Positions 9,401 through 16,770 of a DNA stretch of 64,000 nucleotides are shown here, one piece after another (positions within the stretch are counted from its first letter, which is position 1; each line of letters opens with the position of its first letter). The position numbers were made by a program, and so were the translations under genes. The DNA lies in contig CAZCVI010000023.1 in NCBI GenBank assembly GCA_964502145.1, forward strand, positions 1 to 64,000, read 5' to 3'. The stretch is from CAZCVI01 sp964502145 (GTDB taxonomy: Bacteria; Acidobacteriota; Aminicenantia; UBA2199). The notes under the pieces were generated by a model. The model was not told where the DNA came from, searched no databases, and saw only the letters and a program-made list of their open reading frames with translations.

Positions 9401-9670
9401 TTCAAGGATAATCCTGTGGACGTCGTGTTGATGGACATCCAAATGCCTGATATGGATGGTTATGAAGCAACTCTCCGCATCCGTGAAATAGAAGCTGGCA
9501 CCGGGAAGCGGGTTCCCATTATTGCCCTCACCGCCCATGCACTGGCAGACTATCGGGAAAAATCTTTTTCCGCGGGCATGGATCACTATCTTACAAAACC
9601 CATTAACCCTGATAAATTAACCCAGTTAATTCTCCTGTGTACAAGCAAGACGCTCCCCTGGGAAACATAA
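6449..9670 (+). CDS. Hybrid sensor histidine kinase (sensor-PAS-HK-REC-REC)
   Basis: This 1,073-residue protein has no transmembrane segments, so it is probably a cytoplasmic sensor. Residues 1 to about 400 hold two uncharacterised sensor modules; the second has a segment (YYQVADYTMAVDGTWDGRWA) of a kind that recurs in bacterial sensor kinases. PAS: about 409-530. HisKA with phospho-acceptor SHEIRTPLNG: about 556. HATPase with N box (INLMGNAVKF, ~665) and G box (DTGMGI, ~706) up to ~780. A first receiver (~797-920) is degenerate: the acidic pair is replaced by VVVENK, though the Asp in IIDYKMP remains. The second receiver (~946-1068) is complete (LLAEDN, LMDIQMPDMDG, Lys in LTKPI). No strong ribosome binding site supports the start, so a slightly later start is possible. 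Confidence 0.88.
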   Translation: MSTLSPASRREPPMIAGDGFSDAPSICPVSGLPIIQKSQWLDLPVSPTLTITFRAIGSRILHLIPNGHAASIDVEKISQYRDMVLHEWSEHELPIVEISDYSAMVGSPDRMARATIKKYFLGKKTECLGIIVFNAHWKIRSLIKMGTTLKILPYSLAYCPNYKQAIQAALLLLHTAGNPYNDLCLEKFTTQPNWKYKTQGFSLEYSIFKNTVLYSKYEGLLQKEHVPEIMRLMKEIHHSGALSQSYYQVADYTMAVDGTWDGRWAFLRATKNFLKDHPSPRVFFAIKGDAIVNAAVKLAEKKLGLSLFMVKDLQTALTAIREMENRGIAELPTILKEIEQYPTNPHQPYADELVDYIGAITWETSGKAIKAFPETHPFKSVFDAIGLMKQDYDILLVERSKLLLQLKEIEDRYRNLFQHSGDGIMLLGEGGLIDCNDLLVEMFKIPNHNAYRGLYPWHLSPPTQPDGSDSQEKGKRMLALTRELGINRFEWMHRRMDGEDFPAEVIISEVEMGGRIIFQGVVRDITERKKAEYEIEKSRQEALFANNAKSRFLANMSHEIRTPLNGILGMTELLLMDRLTEEQRDRLTDIKYSGQSLMDVIMEILDFSKIEAGSLELDTTDFKLSELCRRVLRMLSIKANDKRLEMLNDIDPDIPDQLTGDPGRLRQVLINLMGNAVKFTQTGEIVLTIQKKKETIEQVTLEFSVTDTGMGIAADKISELFEEFSQVDNSISRKYGGTGLGLTIAQNFVQCMGGSIQIESTLGEGSRFFFEITLKKTVPFDPATPRVDIPVFSQKNLHALVVVENKTHMRILKRILEYWNISVATVADCDQALQYLLDSLAVVQPDLIIIDYKMPRSKIFAAVENITSLFSNLPFRPRLLLFSFENFKGSRRELLDVGIDRVMVKPITREDLKRVLEQLWENPNISIISTPSTYPPPVPNGGTHPLKILLAEDNPINRKFVERILTMKKWQVLIACNGLEAVQLFKDNPVDVVLMDIQMPDMDGYEATLRIREIEAGTGKRVPIIALTAHALADYREKSFSAGMDHYLTKPINPDKLTQLILLCTSKTLPWET

Positions 9671-10000
9671 ATCGTTTATATAATACATCTCTCAAGCATT
9701 TCTCACTGGTTTGTTTTGGTTGGCGACACTGGCAAAAAAGGGATGTTTAGGTAAAATAGGCTTGAATAATAAAGGCGCAGAACGACGCAACGGGATCCCC
9801 CGTTGCGTTGTTCCCTGCTCCCCATCTCCGTGACCCTTAAATTGTCACATTATCAATGATGCCATTATCGTCCTTATTAAAACCAGTGTCAATAACTTGA
9901 AATACTCATTTTAGTATAAGTAGAAATACCTATATACCCATGTTGGTGCCTTGGCGATGAATTCAGGTAGCCCTACCTTCTTTTGTTATCCGTTTATTTA
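9671..10000. other. Gene-free region after the hybrid kinase
   Basis: No open frame is credible here. The region holds the strong hairpin at 9781-9812. The remainder is unremarkable AT-rich sequence leading to the promoter at 10001. Confidence 0.5.
9781..9812 (+). terminator. Strong hairpin downstream of the hybrid kinase
   Basis: AACGACGCAACGGG (9781-9794) pairs with CCCGTTGCGTTGTT (9799-9812) around a four-base ATCC loop, with one G-T pair. The stem is strong enough for termination or message protection. The 3' side has no long T run, so it may instead be a repeated palindrome. Confidence 0.5.
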
Positions 10001-10009
10001 TGGTATAAT
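10001..10009 (+). promoter_or_regulatory. Extended -10 promoter for the thioredoxin-fold operon
   Basis: TGG directly before a consensus TATAAT (10004-10009) forms an extended -10 element 40 bases before the ATG at 10049. The -35 region (TTTTGT, 9981-9986, 17-bp spacing) is weak, as expected for extended -10 promoters. Confidence 0.5.
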
Positions 10010-10048
10010 CATAATTTACCAAGCAACGACACGACAGGTGGAGGTTGT

Positions 10049-11005
10049 ATGCATAAAATATGCTGTTTATTACTGCTGGTGACTATATCTTTATTAGCGG
10101 CTGCGCACGCTTGCCGACCAGTTCAAAATGATGATGAAATCGACAATTCGCCCATTAAAACACAGTTAGAAACACTCCAGGTGGCCATTAAAAATGGTCA
10201 GGCTGAAAATGCTCTGGCTATTTTCAAAAAAGTCGAGCCCCGCCTTGAACGTGGAGTAACCCTTTACAAAGGCTGGTTGTATTTTGCCCTTCATGCCACA
10301 GATGCACGTGTTAGAACTGAATATGCCAATAAATTTCTGGATACCCGGTCTTTACCCCCTGAAATTGAGAATTATCAAGTCCAACTATACCGGCAATTGG
10401 CTTTTGATGCCCAAGAACACAACAATCTGACCTTAGCTAAAGAATGGCTGACTCGCGCGGCCACAAAAACCACAGAAACACCATTTAAAATCGCCCTGGA
10501 ATCGGAGATCGTCCATTTACAATCTATAGGGAAACCAATAAAACCTCTATCTGCCGATACCTGGTTCAATCCCCTGTCCACAGAATTTTCCATGGAACTT
10601 TTCAAAGGTAAACCCGTGCTACTGGTCTTTCGTGCCACCTGGAGCGAACCCTGCCGAAGCCTTACGCCCCTACTCAAGGAACTTTCCGAACAATACAAGG
10701 ATAACAATCTGGTGGTAGTGGATGTCTTTAAATTATACGGCTCCTATAAAGATGAATTGGAATACAAAGAAAAGGTCTCAGCCACAGAGGAAGTGGCGCT
10801 ACTGCAACAATATTGCTTGCGCCATCAAATCCTTTACCCCGTAGCGGTCTGTTACGAAGGTATCCCGTTTGAAACCTATCAAGTCACAGCGATACCGACC
10901 CTGTTCTTCATTAACAAAGAGGGCATTATCACCGCTGTTGAAATTGGCGCGGCTGCACCGCAAAAAATAAAAAAGAATATCATAAAAATCCTGGAGGGAA
11001 AATAA
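10049..11005 (+). CDS. Exported TlpA-like thioredoxin-fold protein with SxxC site
   Basis: The 318-residue product starts at the ATG at 10049, preceded by GGAGG (10040-10044); the frame is open further upstream. A hydrophobic signal (about residues 5-20) ends in AAAHAC, which may be a signal-peptide or lipoprotein cleavage region. Residues ~25-170 look like helical repeats. The C-terminal domain (~185-310) is thioredoxin-like with GKPVLLVFRATWSEPC and the cis-proline IPT. The usual CxxC is SEPC: the nucleophilic first Cys is Ser, so it cannot act as a normal dithiol oxidoreductase. It abuts the next thioredoxin gene (TAA then ATG) and may be its partner or a binding protein. Confidence 0.75.
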   Translation: MHKICCLLLLVTISLLAAAHACRPVQNDDEIDNSPIKTQLETLQVAIKNGQAENALAIFKKVEPRLERGVTLYKGWLYFALHATDARVRTEYANKFLDTRSLPPEIENYQVQLYRQLAFDAQEHNNLTLAKEWLTRAATKTTETPFKIALESEIVHLQSIGKPIKPLSADTWFNPLSTEFSMELFKGKPVLLVFRATWSEPCRSLTPLLKELSEQYKDNNLVVVDVFKLYGSYKDELEYKEKVSATEEVALLQQYCLRHQILYPVAVCYEGIPFETYQVTAIPTLFFINKEGIITAVEIGAAAPQKIKKNIIKILEGK

Positions 11006-11311
11006 ATGGAAAAAATAAAAAGCGCCCAATTTGCCGAGAAAGTCGTAGCGTCGAAATTTGTCATCATTGATTTTGGTTCCCCGGGTTGCGCGCCCTGCAA
11101 AAAAGTGCCCCCCCTGCTGGAAGAATTACTGCAAGAGATGACGGATACAGACATCAAAGCTTATGAAGTGGATATCACCGAAGACCCAGAAATCGCGCAA
11201 AAATTTTTTGTGCTGGGTGTTCCCACGATCATTATTTTTAAAGAGGGAAAAGAAATCCAACGGTTTAACTCTCTTCCTAAAAAAGATAAAATCAAAAAAG
11301 CCATTGCCTAA
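11006..11311 (+). CDS. Thioredoxin
   Basis: This 101-residue single-domain thioredoxin has the redox site CAPC (about residues 29-32, here SPGCAPCKK) and the conserved cis-proline GVPT (~70-73). It has no signal peptide, so it is cytoplasmic. GGAGGG sits within the end of the upstream gene, and the ATG directly follows that gene's stop codon, so the two are translationally coupled. The active-site context SPGCAPC, rather than WCGPC, marks it as an atypical thioredoxin. The partner reductase is not in the window. Confidence 0.88.
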   Translation: MEKIKSAQFAEKVVASKFVIIDFGSPGCAPCKKVPPLLEELLQEMTDTDIKAYEVDITEDPEIAQKFFVLGVPTIIIFKEGKEIQRFNSLPKKDKIKKAIA

Positions 11312-11466
11312 AATAACCTAAACTAAGATAGGTCGAACGGGTCTTTGGGTCTTTCGCCATTCGCCACAACTGGGCAACATTTCGTCCTATAAAAAGGACA
11401 TTAATCCGCTTGCTCAGGGGAAAGTGATTGGCATTTTAATTGCTTATACTTGACTGGAGGTAAAAA

Positions 11467-12141
11467 ATGAAGAAAATAATATTACTGGCAGTCGTTTTGC
11501 CTATGATTTGCGGTTTCGCCATGAATGTAAACGCGCAGAGTATTAATTTGAAGGCGGGTTTGTTCTATCCCACCCTGCAATCGGACCTATGGGAAAGTAA
11601 TTTGGAAAACCTTGAATTTGCAAAGCAAGATATGCTGGCCGGTTACTATGCTTTGGAATATGAACAATTTTTAAGCCGCCATTTTTCATTTTCCATTGAA
11701 GGCAGCTATTATCAGAAAGAACACAACTCCATGTACCGGGACTATGAATATCAAAACGGCGACGCCATTTACCAGAGTCTTTCACTGGAAACCACTGCCC
11801 TGGAAGTGGGATTCAAAGTCTATCCATTTGGACATCAGACTACCTTTTATCCCTATCTGGGAGTGAGCGGCGGCGTATGCTATTGGAAATATGAACAATG
11901 GGGTGATTTTATTGATTTTGAAAATAATACGGTCGATGAAAACCAATACCTGGAATCTTCCACTTACACCCCGGGCATGAGCGCCAAAGCCGGATTCGTT
12001 TTTCGGCCCACCCGTTCGCTGGGTATCGGTTTTGAAGGACGTTACCAATCATACAAAGGCCCCCTCTCCTTTTTCGTGGATTTTGAAAAATTAGACCTGA
12101 GTGGTTTTTCTGCCACCGTCGGTCTTCATTGGTTTTTCTGA
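11467..12141 (+). CDS. Outer-membrane beta-barrel protein
   Basis: A 224-residue protein with a classical signal peptide (residues 1-23, cleaved after VNA) is followed by alternating hydrophobic/aromatic beta strands. These include FSFSIEGSYY, EVGFKVYPF, FYPYLGVSGG and a terminal strand ending in Phe (ATVGLHWFF), the C-terminal signature recognised by the BAM machinery. Its size suits an eight-stranded OmpW/OmpX-like barrel. GGAGG lies seven bases before the ATG. It stands alone after the thioredoxin pair. Cargo or role cannot be inferred. Confidence 0.78.
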   Translation: MKKIILLAVVLPMICGFAMNVNAQSINLKAGLFYPTLQSDLWESNLENLEFAKQDMLAGYYALEYEQFLSRHFSFSIEGSYYQKEHNSMYRDYEYQNGDAIYQSLSLETTALEVGFKVYPFGHQTTFYPYLGVSGGVCYWKYEQWGDFIDFENNTVDENQYLESSTYTPGMSAKAGFVFRPTRSLGIGFEGRYQSYKGPLSFFVDFEKLDLSGFSATVGLHWFF

Positions 12142-12167
12142 GTTGGCTGAACGAGTTAAACAAAGAT

Positions 12168-12245
12168 ACCCACGAATTATAGGAAAATAACGCTTTTTTT
12201 CGCGTGAATTCCTGTTAATTCGAGCAATTCGAGTAATTCGTGGGT
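12168..12245. repeat. Palindromic ACCCACGAATTA ... TAATTCGTGGGT repeat
   Basis: A 78-bp element has perfectly inverted 12-bp ends and inner GAATT/AATTC repeats. It lies between two convergent genes. A related element is at 35761-35847 and a half copy is at 1842. It is probably a dispersed palindromic repeat that could also serve as a bidirectional stem-loop for transcript ends. Confidence 0.7.
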
Positions 12246-12256
12246 AAATCTTTTTT

Positions 12257-12709
12257 TTAGATGGTGAGGGGTGACGTAGAATGGATTTCTATTTTCCGTT
12301 GGTTATCGTTTTCCGGGATCAGATGGAAGCGGACCTGAATGACGTGATTCATATTAAAATACGCGGGGTCTAAAAATTGCGCCCATTCAATAATAATCAC
12401 ACCGTTATCAATATAGTCATCAATTTCGGGGAGGCCGTCATCAATAGAGGGGCCAAGGCGGTATAAATCAATATGATAAAGGTGTATCCCCTTCTCTCCC
12501 CGGAACTCATTGATCAGGGTAAACGTGGGACTAACCACATTTTCGGCATCAATGCCAAGAGCTTGGGCAATACCTTTGGTCAGCACTGTTTTGCCGGTCC
12601 CCAAATCGCCTTCCAGCAAAATAATCTCATTGCCTTTTAATTGGCTGCCAAGAACAACACCTACTTGATACGTATCATCGGGTGAATTGGAAAGGACTTC
12701 GGTATTCAT
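12257..12709 (-). CDS. tsaE: TsaE, tRNA t6A biosynthesis ATPase
   Basis: TsaE is the ATPase that supports the TsaBD complex in making the N6-threonylcarbamoyl modification at A37 of ANN-decoding tRNAs (cytosol). The 150-residue length is normal. Visible are the Walker A loop (GDLGTGKTVLTKGIAQALG, about residues 35-53) and the conserved SPTFTLINEF and HIDLYRL segments. It overlaps the end of the NAD(P)HX repair gene by 35 bases. That arrangement is common in bacteria and implies co-transcription. Confidence 0.92.
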   Translation of the reverse strand: MNTEVLSNSPDDTYQVGVVLGSQLKGNEIILLEGDLGTGKTVLTKGIAQALGIDAENVVSPTFTLINEFRGEKGIHLYHIDLYRLGPSIDDGLPEIDDYIDNGVIIIEWAQFLDPAYFNMNHVIQVRFHLIPENDNQRKIEIHSTSPLTI

Positions 12710-14258
12710 CTAAAGACTGTATCGCCTCCGGGATGTAACGAATGATATCGGTAGCAGTTAAACTCATTTCACCGGTTTCCCCTACGGCCAAATCCCCGGC
12801 ATAACCATGAATAAATACTGCGGCTTGAAGGATCACGGCCAATGGCTGGGTCCGGGCAAACTGCGCCACCATTCCGGCAATCACACCACTTAACACATCG
12901 CCACTACCGGCAGTGGCCATTCCAGCATTGCCCGTGGGATTGACAAACACCTGCCCGGCAGGAGTAATAATCATGGTGTGATGACCTTTTAATACCAGAT
13001 ACACATTAAATTCACGGGCAAAAGTGCGCCCTATAGGAATCCGATTGCGGCGAATCTCGGGAACGTCAACACCGGTGAGCCGGGAGAACTCGCGCAAATG
13101 CGGGGTGATTATCACGGGGTGCTGGGACAAACGTAACTTTAAAAGTTCTTTTAATGGCTGCCGCTGCAATACATTGAGAGCATCGGCATCCAAAACAAGA
13201 GGACTCTCGACCTGTTGCAACATCTGGGTTACCATGGTGGCGGTTTTATCATTGTCTCCCAATCCGGGTCCGGCCAACACCACGTCGAATTCTTTCAAGC
13301 GCGCCAACCAATCGCTATTCTCCTGAAAAATCAACGTCATTAATTCAGGATGAACCGTGGTGGCGATAGTTCTGTTTTCGGGACATACTGCCACAGTACA
13401 TAATCCAGCACCGGATTTTAAAACGGCATAAGAACTCAAAATCCCAGCGCCGGGTTTCTCAATGGAACCGCACAGGGTGAGACAATGCCCGTAAGAACCT
13501 TTATGAGCATCTAATTGACGTTTCCCGAACAATGCGGTAAAGGTGTCGGGTTGACTGAGGTGAATATAATATTTATCGCGTGCGATGAAATGGTGGGGTA
13601 TGCCGATATCAATCACGCGGATGGTGCCGCAATACATGTTGCCATCCGGGTAAAGATGGGCCAATTTAAGGCATTGAAAGGTGGCGGTGGCATGGGCGGA
13701 TACATGGGGACCTTCTTCGGGAAGAAAACTTTCGGATAAACCAGAAGGTAAATCCACGGCAGCAACCTTGAATGGAGACTGGGATATCAAATGAATGGTT
13801 TCAGCATATAAACCAGACTTCACCGGGGCATTCAGCCCGGTGCCGAACAGTGCGTCCACAATAAAGGTGTCTGCGGGCTGGTATTTTTCCAAAATCCCAG
13901 CCATACGTGGGAAATCAGTGTTGTCCGCTATGATCGTGATCGGAAGATGCAGACGGGTTAGAATATCGTGGTTGATTTTGGGGTCCGGGTTTAATTTTTC
14001 CGGGGTGGCGAGGAGCATAAATTCGACATGATAGCCCTTCTGAAACAATATCCTGCCTATCGCCAGACCATCACCCCCATTATTGCCTTTGCCAGCCACG
14101 ACTACCACGTTTTGATAAAGGGGGAGCGGGAAGATTTCGCTAAAGAAATCAGCCGCTCCCCTTGAAGCATTCTCCATCAACACGATGGAGGGGATACCGA
14201 GACCATCAATAGTCTCGGTATCCAACTCCTGCATCCAATGTGCATAGAGCAGTTTCAT
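12675..14258 (-). CDS. nnr: Fused NAD(P)HX epimerase / dehydratase
   Basis: This 527-residue bifunctional protein repairs hydrated NAD(P)H. The N-terminal epimerase (YjeF_N/NnrE, about residues 1-215) shows GKGNNGGDGLAIGR (~56-69) and a conserved VDALFGTGL. The C-terminal dehydratase (NnrD, ~235-515), of ribokinase fold, shows NPTGNAGMATAGSGDVLSG, with the catalytic Asp in GSGDVLSG. The start ATG overlaps the end of the upstream large coiled-coil gene by four bases, and the 3' end overlaps tsaE. All three are therefore probably one operon. Confidence 0.92.
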   Translation of the reverse strand: MKLLYAHWMQELDTETIDGLGIPSIVLMENASRGAADFFSEIFPLPLYQNVVVVAGKGNNGGDGLAIGRILFQKGYHVEFMLLATPEKLNPDPKINHDILTRLHLPITIIADNTDFPRMAGILEKYQPADTFIVDALFGTGLNAPVKSGLYAETIHLISQSPFKVAAVDLPSGLSESFLPEEGPHVSAHATATFQCLKLAHLYPDGNMYCGTIRVIDIGIPHHFIARDKYYIHLSQPDTFTALFGKRQLDAHKGSYGHCLTLCGSIEKPGAGILSSYAVLKSGAGLCTVAVCPENRTIATTVHPELMTLIFQENSDWLARLKEFDVVLAGPGLGDNDKTATMVTQMLQQVESPLVLDADALNVLQRQPLKELLKLRLSQHPVIITPHLREFSRLTGVDVPEIRRNRIPIGRTFAREFNVYLVLKGHHTMIITPAGQVFVNPTGNAGMATAGSGDVLSGVIAGMVAQFARTQPLAVILQAAVFIHGYAGDLAVGETGEMSLTATDIIRYIPEAIQSLDEYRSPFQFTR

Positions 14259-16618
14259 TTTTTTTCTTTTAAAGATTCCTTCTTGACGATGTTATCCAGT
14301 TTGGAGGCAAAAATACCACCAAAACCAGTGTCATTGTCCTTATAGGCAATTTCCTTCTTTTTATCAGAGGCCATCTTTTCTTTGCGGTCCTTCATTTCTT
14401 CTTTTAATTTTTCCAATTCGATGGTACTCTTGATATCATCTTCCGACATGACTTCATCCTCGGCTTTTCTATCGGTCCGTTTGGGAACTTTAGCCAGGGG
14501 TTTTTCTTCTTCCACTTTTTTCTTGACCTTGCGGGTATGTTCTTTTTTCAATTCGGATTCTTCCGGGGGTGCGATAGGCCCGGATTTAAAGGTGCTCTGT
14601 GCAACTGGGCGTCTTTCCGCGCCAGACCGGGGTTCCATCGGGGGACGTACCGTAGTGGCTGGAGTGGACGGTGCAGGCAGGGGTGTTTCCGTCTTGTGGT
14701 CCGCCGGGATGGTCCGTGCAGGTGACGATGAGGGCGCAGTCTGGGGGGCTTGAGATGCTTGTGGAGCGGGCGGGGTAGCGGGTGCCACTTTCGGAGTTTC
14801 TTTTTGCGTTTCTTTTTGGGTTTCTTTTTGTTTCTTCTCTTCCGATTCTTGGTGTAACCGTTCTTTTTCCCACATTTCTTGTTCTCTTTTGCGGCGACGT
14901 TCCTCGCGTTTGCGGCGGATTTCCTCTTTGATGCGGTTTTCTTGTTCCTGCTTTTTGCGTTTGGCTTCATCCCGCTTTTGTTTGATCACGTCAACCGCCG
15001 ATTCCTTGCGTTTGACTTCCTCTTCTTCAATATCGGCTACTGCCTCGGAGTCTAAGTAAAACACGCCAGGGGTCTTATCATCGGGGACAAATTCGGGGTT
15101 GCTGAGCAACACATCTTCCAGAACCCGCAAGTCCGTTGGATAGATGAGGTCCATGATGTGATACAAGCGCAGGACATTGATTTCATAATTTCGTTCTTTG
15201 GCACCGAATTCGAGAAATATTTTATGAACCATTTTATTAAAGGAATCAAGCTTGCGAAATTCCCCAAGGTTCTCATATATGCGCTTGAACACGGCAGCTT
15301 CCAGAAACATCGCTTTAAAGACGAAGGAAGAAGAGGCGACTTTTTCATCCAATACTTTAAAGGCTTTGTCTTCATGGATGTACTCGATGCGGTCGGCAAT
15401 GGTTCCCTTTTTGGTGGTTCTGAGATTAAACACGACTTGATGCCCATCGCCACTGGAATTGGGTAGCAGTTCAAAGGTTAAAATAGTACCCTGAAGTGCT
15501 TTATATTTGTCGAAGATTTCTTTGAATCCAAGCATCAGGTGGTCATCTTTATAATAATAAACAAGGTATGGTTTTTTAAACTTGCCGTCAATGATTTCCA
15601 CCTCGATGGATTCGCCCAAATCATAGAATCCGGGTTTTAATTTGACCGCACCGGTGAAAATTTCCCTTTGGGTCAGATAGAAACGGTTGCTGGTTCCCTC
15701 TGGGAACAGGGCCTCCTCAAATTTCCGGCGTCGTTGCATCAGGTTCTTTTTGTCGCCTAAAAAGACATACTCCATCAATGGATTGGGATCACTGATCGGT
15801 GAATCCTTCTTCATATAATAAAGTACCGAGATCATATTCCATTTGCCCCATCCTGTTCCCTGGGTTTGTTGGAAATCGATCCGATAGTCACGCAACATCC
15901 GGTTACAGAGGGAGAAACAGTAGGAGTCAAAGTCGGCATCGGTGGGTTTAATGCGGGCGAAATGCTCGACAAAGAACTCGGTATGCTCGGATTTTTTATT
16001 CTCTTTCAAGAATTCGCGGATTTTTTCGAATACCTCGTTGTCCAGGGATTTGAGATGGCTTTTCAGTAGTACTTTATTGCCGATCAGGGCGATTTCGTGT
16101 TCTTTGTTCAGGAAGACCACCAATTTTTTTGTTAGAGCGGTTAAATCTCTTTTTTCCAAGGGGGCGTTTTGTTTTCTGGGGTCGATATCTTCGGCGAGAT
16201 ATTCGGGTTTTTCAGGGGGTTTTTGCTGTTTATGAGGTAAGAGCAATTCGATCTTTTGTCGTTCCAAGTAACTGATGTATTTTTTAAAATCGGAGGTGCC
16301 CTCGTATTTTAAAATGATTTCATTGATCCCGAATCGGACTCTGATCGCTTGCACAGTTAAGACGACGCCATCCTCTATTTCAATGAATGATTTGGTGCCG
16401 ATGGGGATATGACCGGGATACTCTTTAAAAATCAAATCGCCTACTTTATACTCGCAATTGGGATTGTAAATTTTTACCTTGTGGGCCCTGCTGTCCCTTG
16501 TTTTAAACAACGCGATCCGGTCTGCGATCTCATGCAAATCAACAGGACTCTCCTTGTCCTTCAAGTACTCCTTGACCTGCGCTATATCTTTTACGTCTAT
16601 ATTAAGATTTACGTCCAC
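14255..16618 (-). CDS. Large uncharacterised protein with charged coiled-coil tail
   Basis: The family is not recognised. With the preferred GTG start at 16618 (AAGGAG seven bases upstream) the product has 787 residues; the frame is open to a GTG at 16687, without a ribosome binding site, giving 810. Residues up to ~545 look globular, with several beta-rich segments. From ~550 to ~620 the protein is a Lys/Glu/Arg-rich coiled coil (KRKKQEQENRIKEEIRRKR). A Pro/Ala/Thr linker follows (~630-700), then another charged helical tail. There are no signal peptide or membrane segments. The tail resembles scaffold or RNA/translation-associated proteins only in composition. It heads the operon with nnr and tsaE. 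Confidence 0.65.
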   Translation of the reverse strand: MDVNLNIDVKDIAQVKEYLKDKESPVDLHEIADRIALFKTRDSRAHKVKIYNPNCEYKVGDLIFKEYPGHIPIGTKSFIEIEDGVVLTVQAIRVRFGINEIILKYEGTSDFKKYISYLERQKIELLLPHKQQKPPEKPEYLAEDIDPRKQNAPLEKRDLTALTKKLVVFLNKEHEIALIGNKVLLKSHLKSLDNEVFEKIREFLKENKKSEHTEFFVEHFARIKPTDADFDSYCFSLCNRMLRDYRIDFQQTQGTGWGKWNMISVLYYMKKDSPISDPNPLMEYVFLGDKKNLMQRRRKFEEALFPEGTSNRFYLTQREIFTGAVKLKPGFYDLGESIEVEIIDGKFKKPYLVYYYKDDHLMLGFKEIFDKYKALQGTILTFELLPNSSGDGHQVVFNLRTTKKGTIADRIEYIHEDKAFKVLDEKVASSSFVFKAMFLEAAVFKRIYENLGEFRKLDSFNKMVHKIFLEFGAKERNYEINVLRLYHIMDLIYPTDLRVLEDVLLSNPEFVPDDKTPGVFYLDSEAVADIEEEEVKRKESAVDVIKQKRDEAKRKKQEQENRIKEEIRRKREERRRKREQEMWEKERLHQESEEKKQKETQKETQKETPKVAPATPPAPQASQAPQTAPSSSPARTIPADHKTETPLPAPSTPATTVRPPMEPRSGAERRPVAQSTFKSGPIAPPEESELKKEHTRKVKKKVEEEKPLAKVPKRTDRKAEDEVMSEDDIKSTIELEKLKEEMKDRKEKMASDKKKEIAYKDNDTGFGGIFASKLDNIVKKESLKEKK

Positions 16619-16708
16619 TGTATTACTCCTTACCTGGCTGCTTACAGCATAATCTTTTTTTGTGGAAGCACCAGACCTCTCAACCACCAGGAAGTAGATG
16701 GTCTGGTT

Positions 16709-16752
16709 GACCCCGGGTTAAAAGCCAGTGCAAGTGCTTTTAACCCGGGGTC
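16709..16752. terminator. Perfect 17-bp stem-loop between two leftward genes
   Basis: GACCCCGGGTTAAAAGC (16709-16725) is perfectly complementary to 16736-16752, with a ten-base loop. It lies just after the stop of the 16771 gene and before the start of the 14255 gene. It probably ends or attenuates the upstream transcript, or protects its 3' end. No long U run follows. Confidence 0.6.
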
Positions 16753-16770
16753 AAAACCGGGTATATCGAC

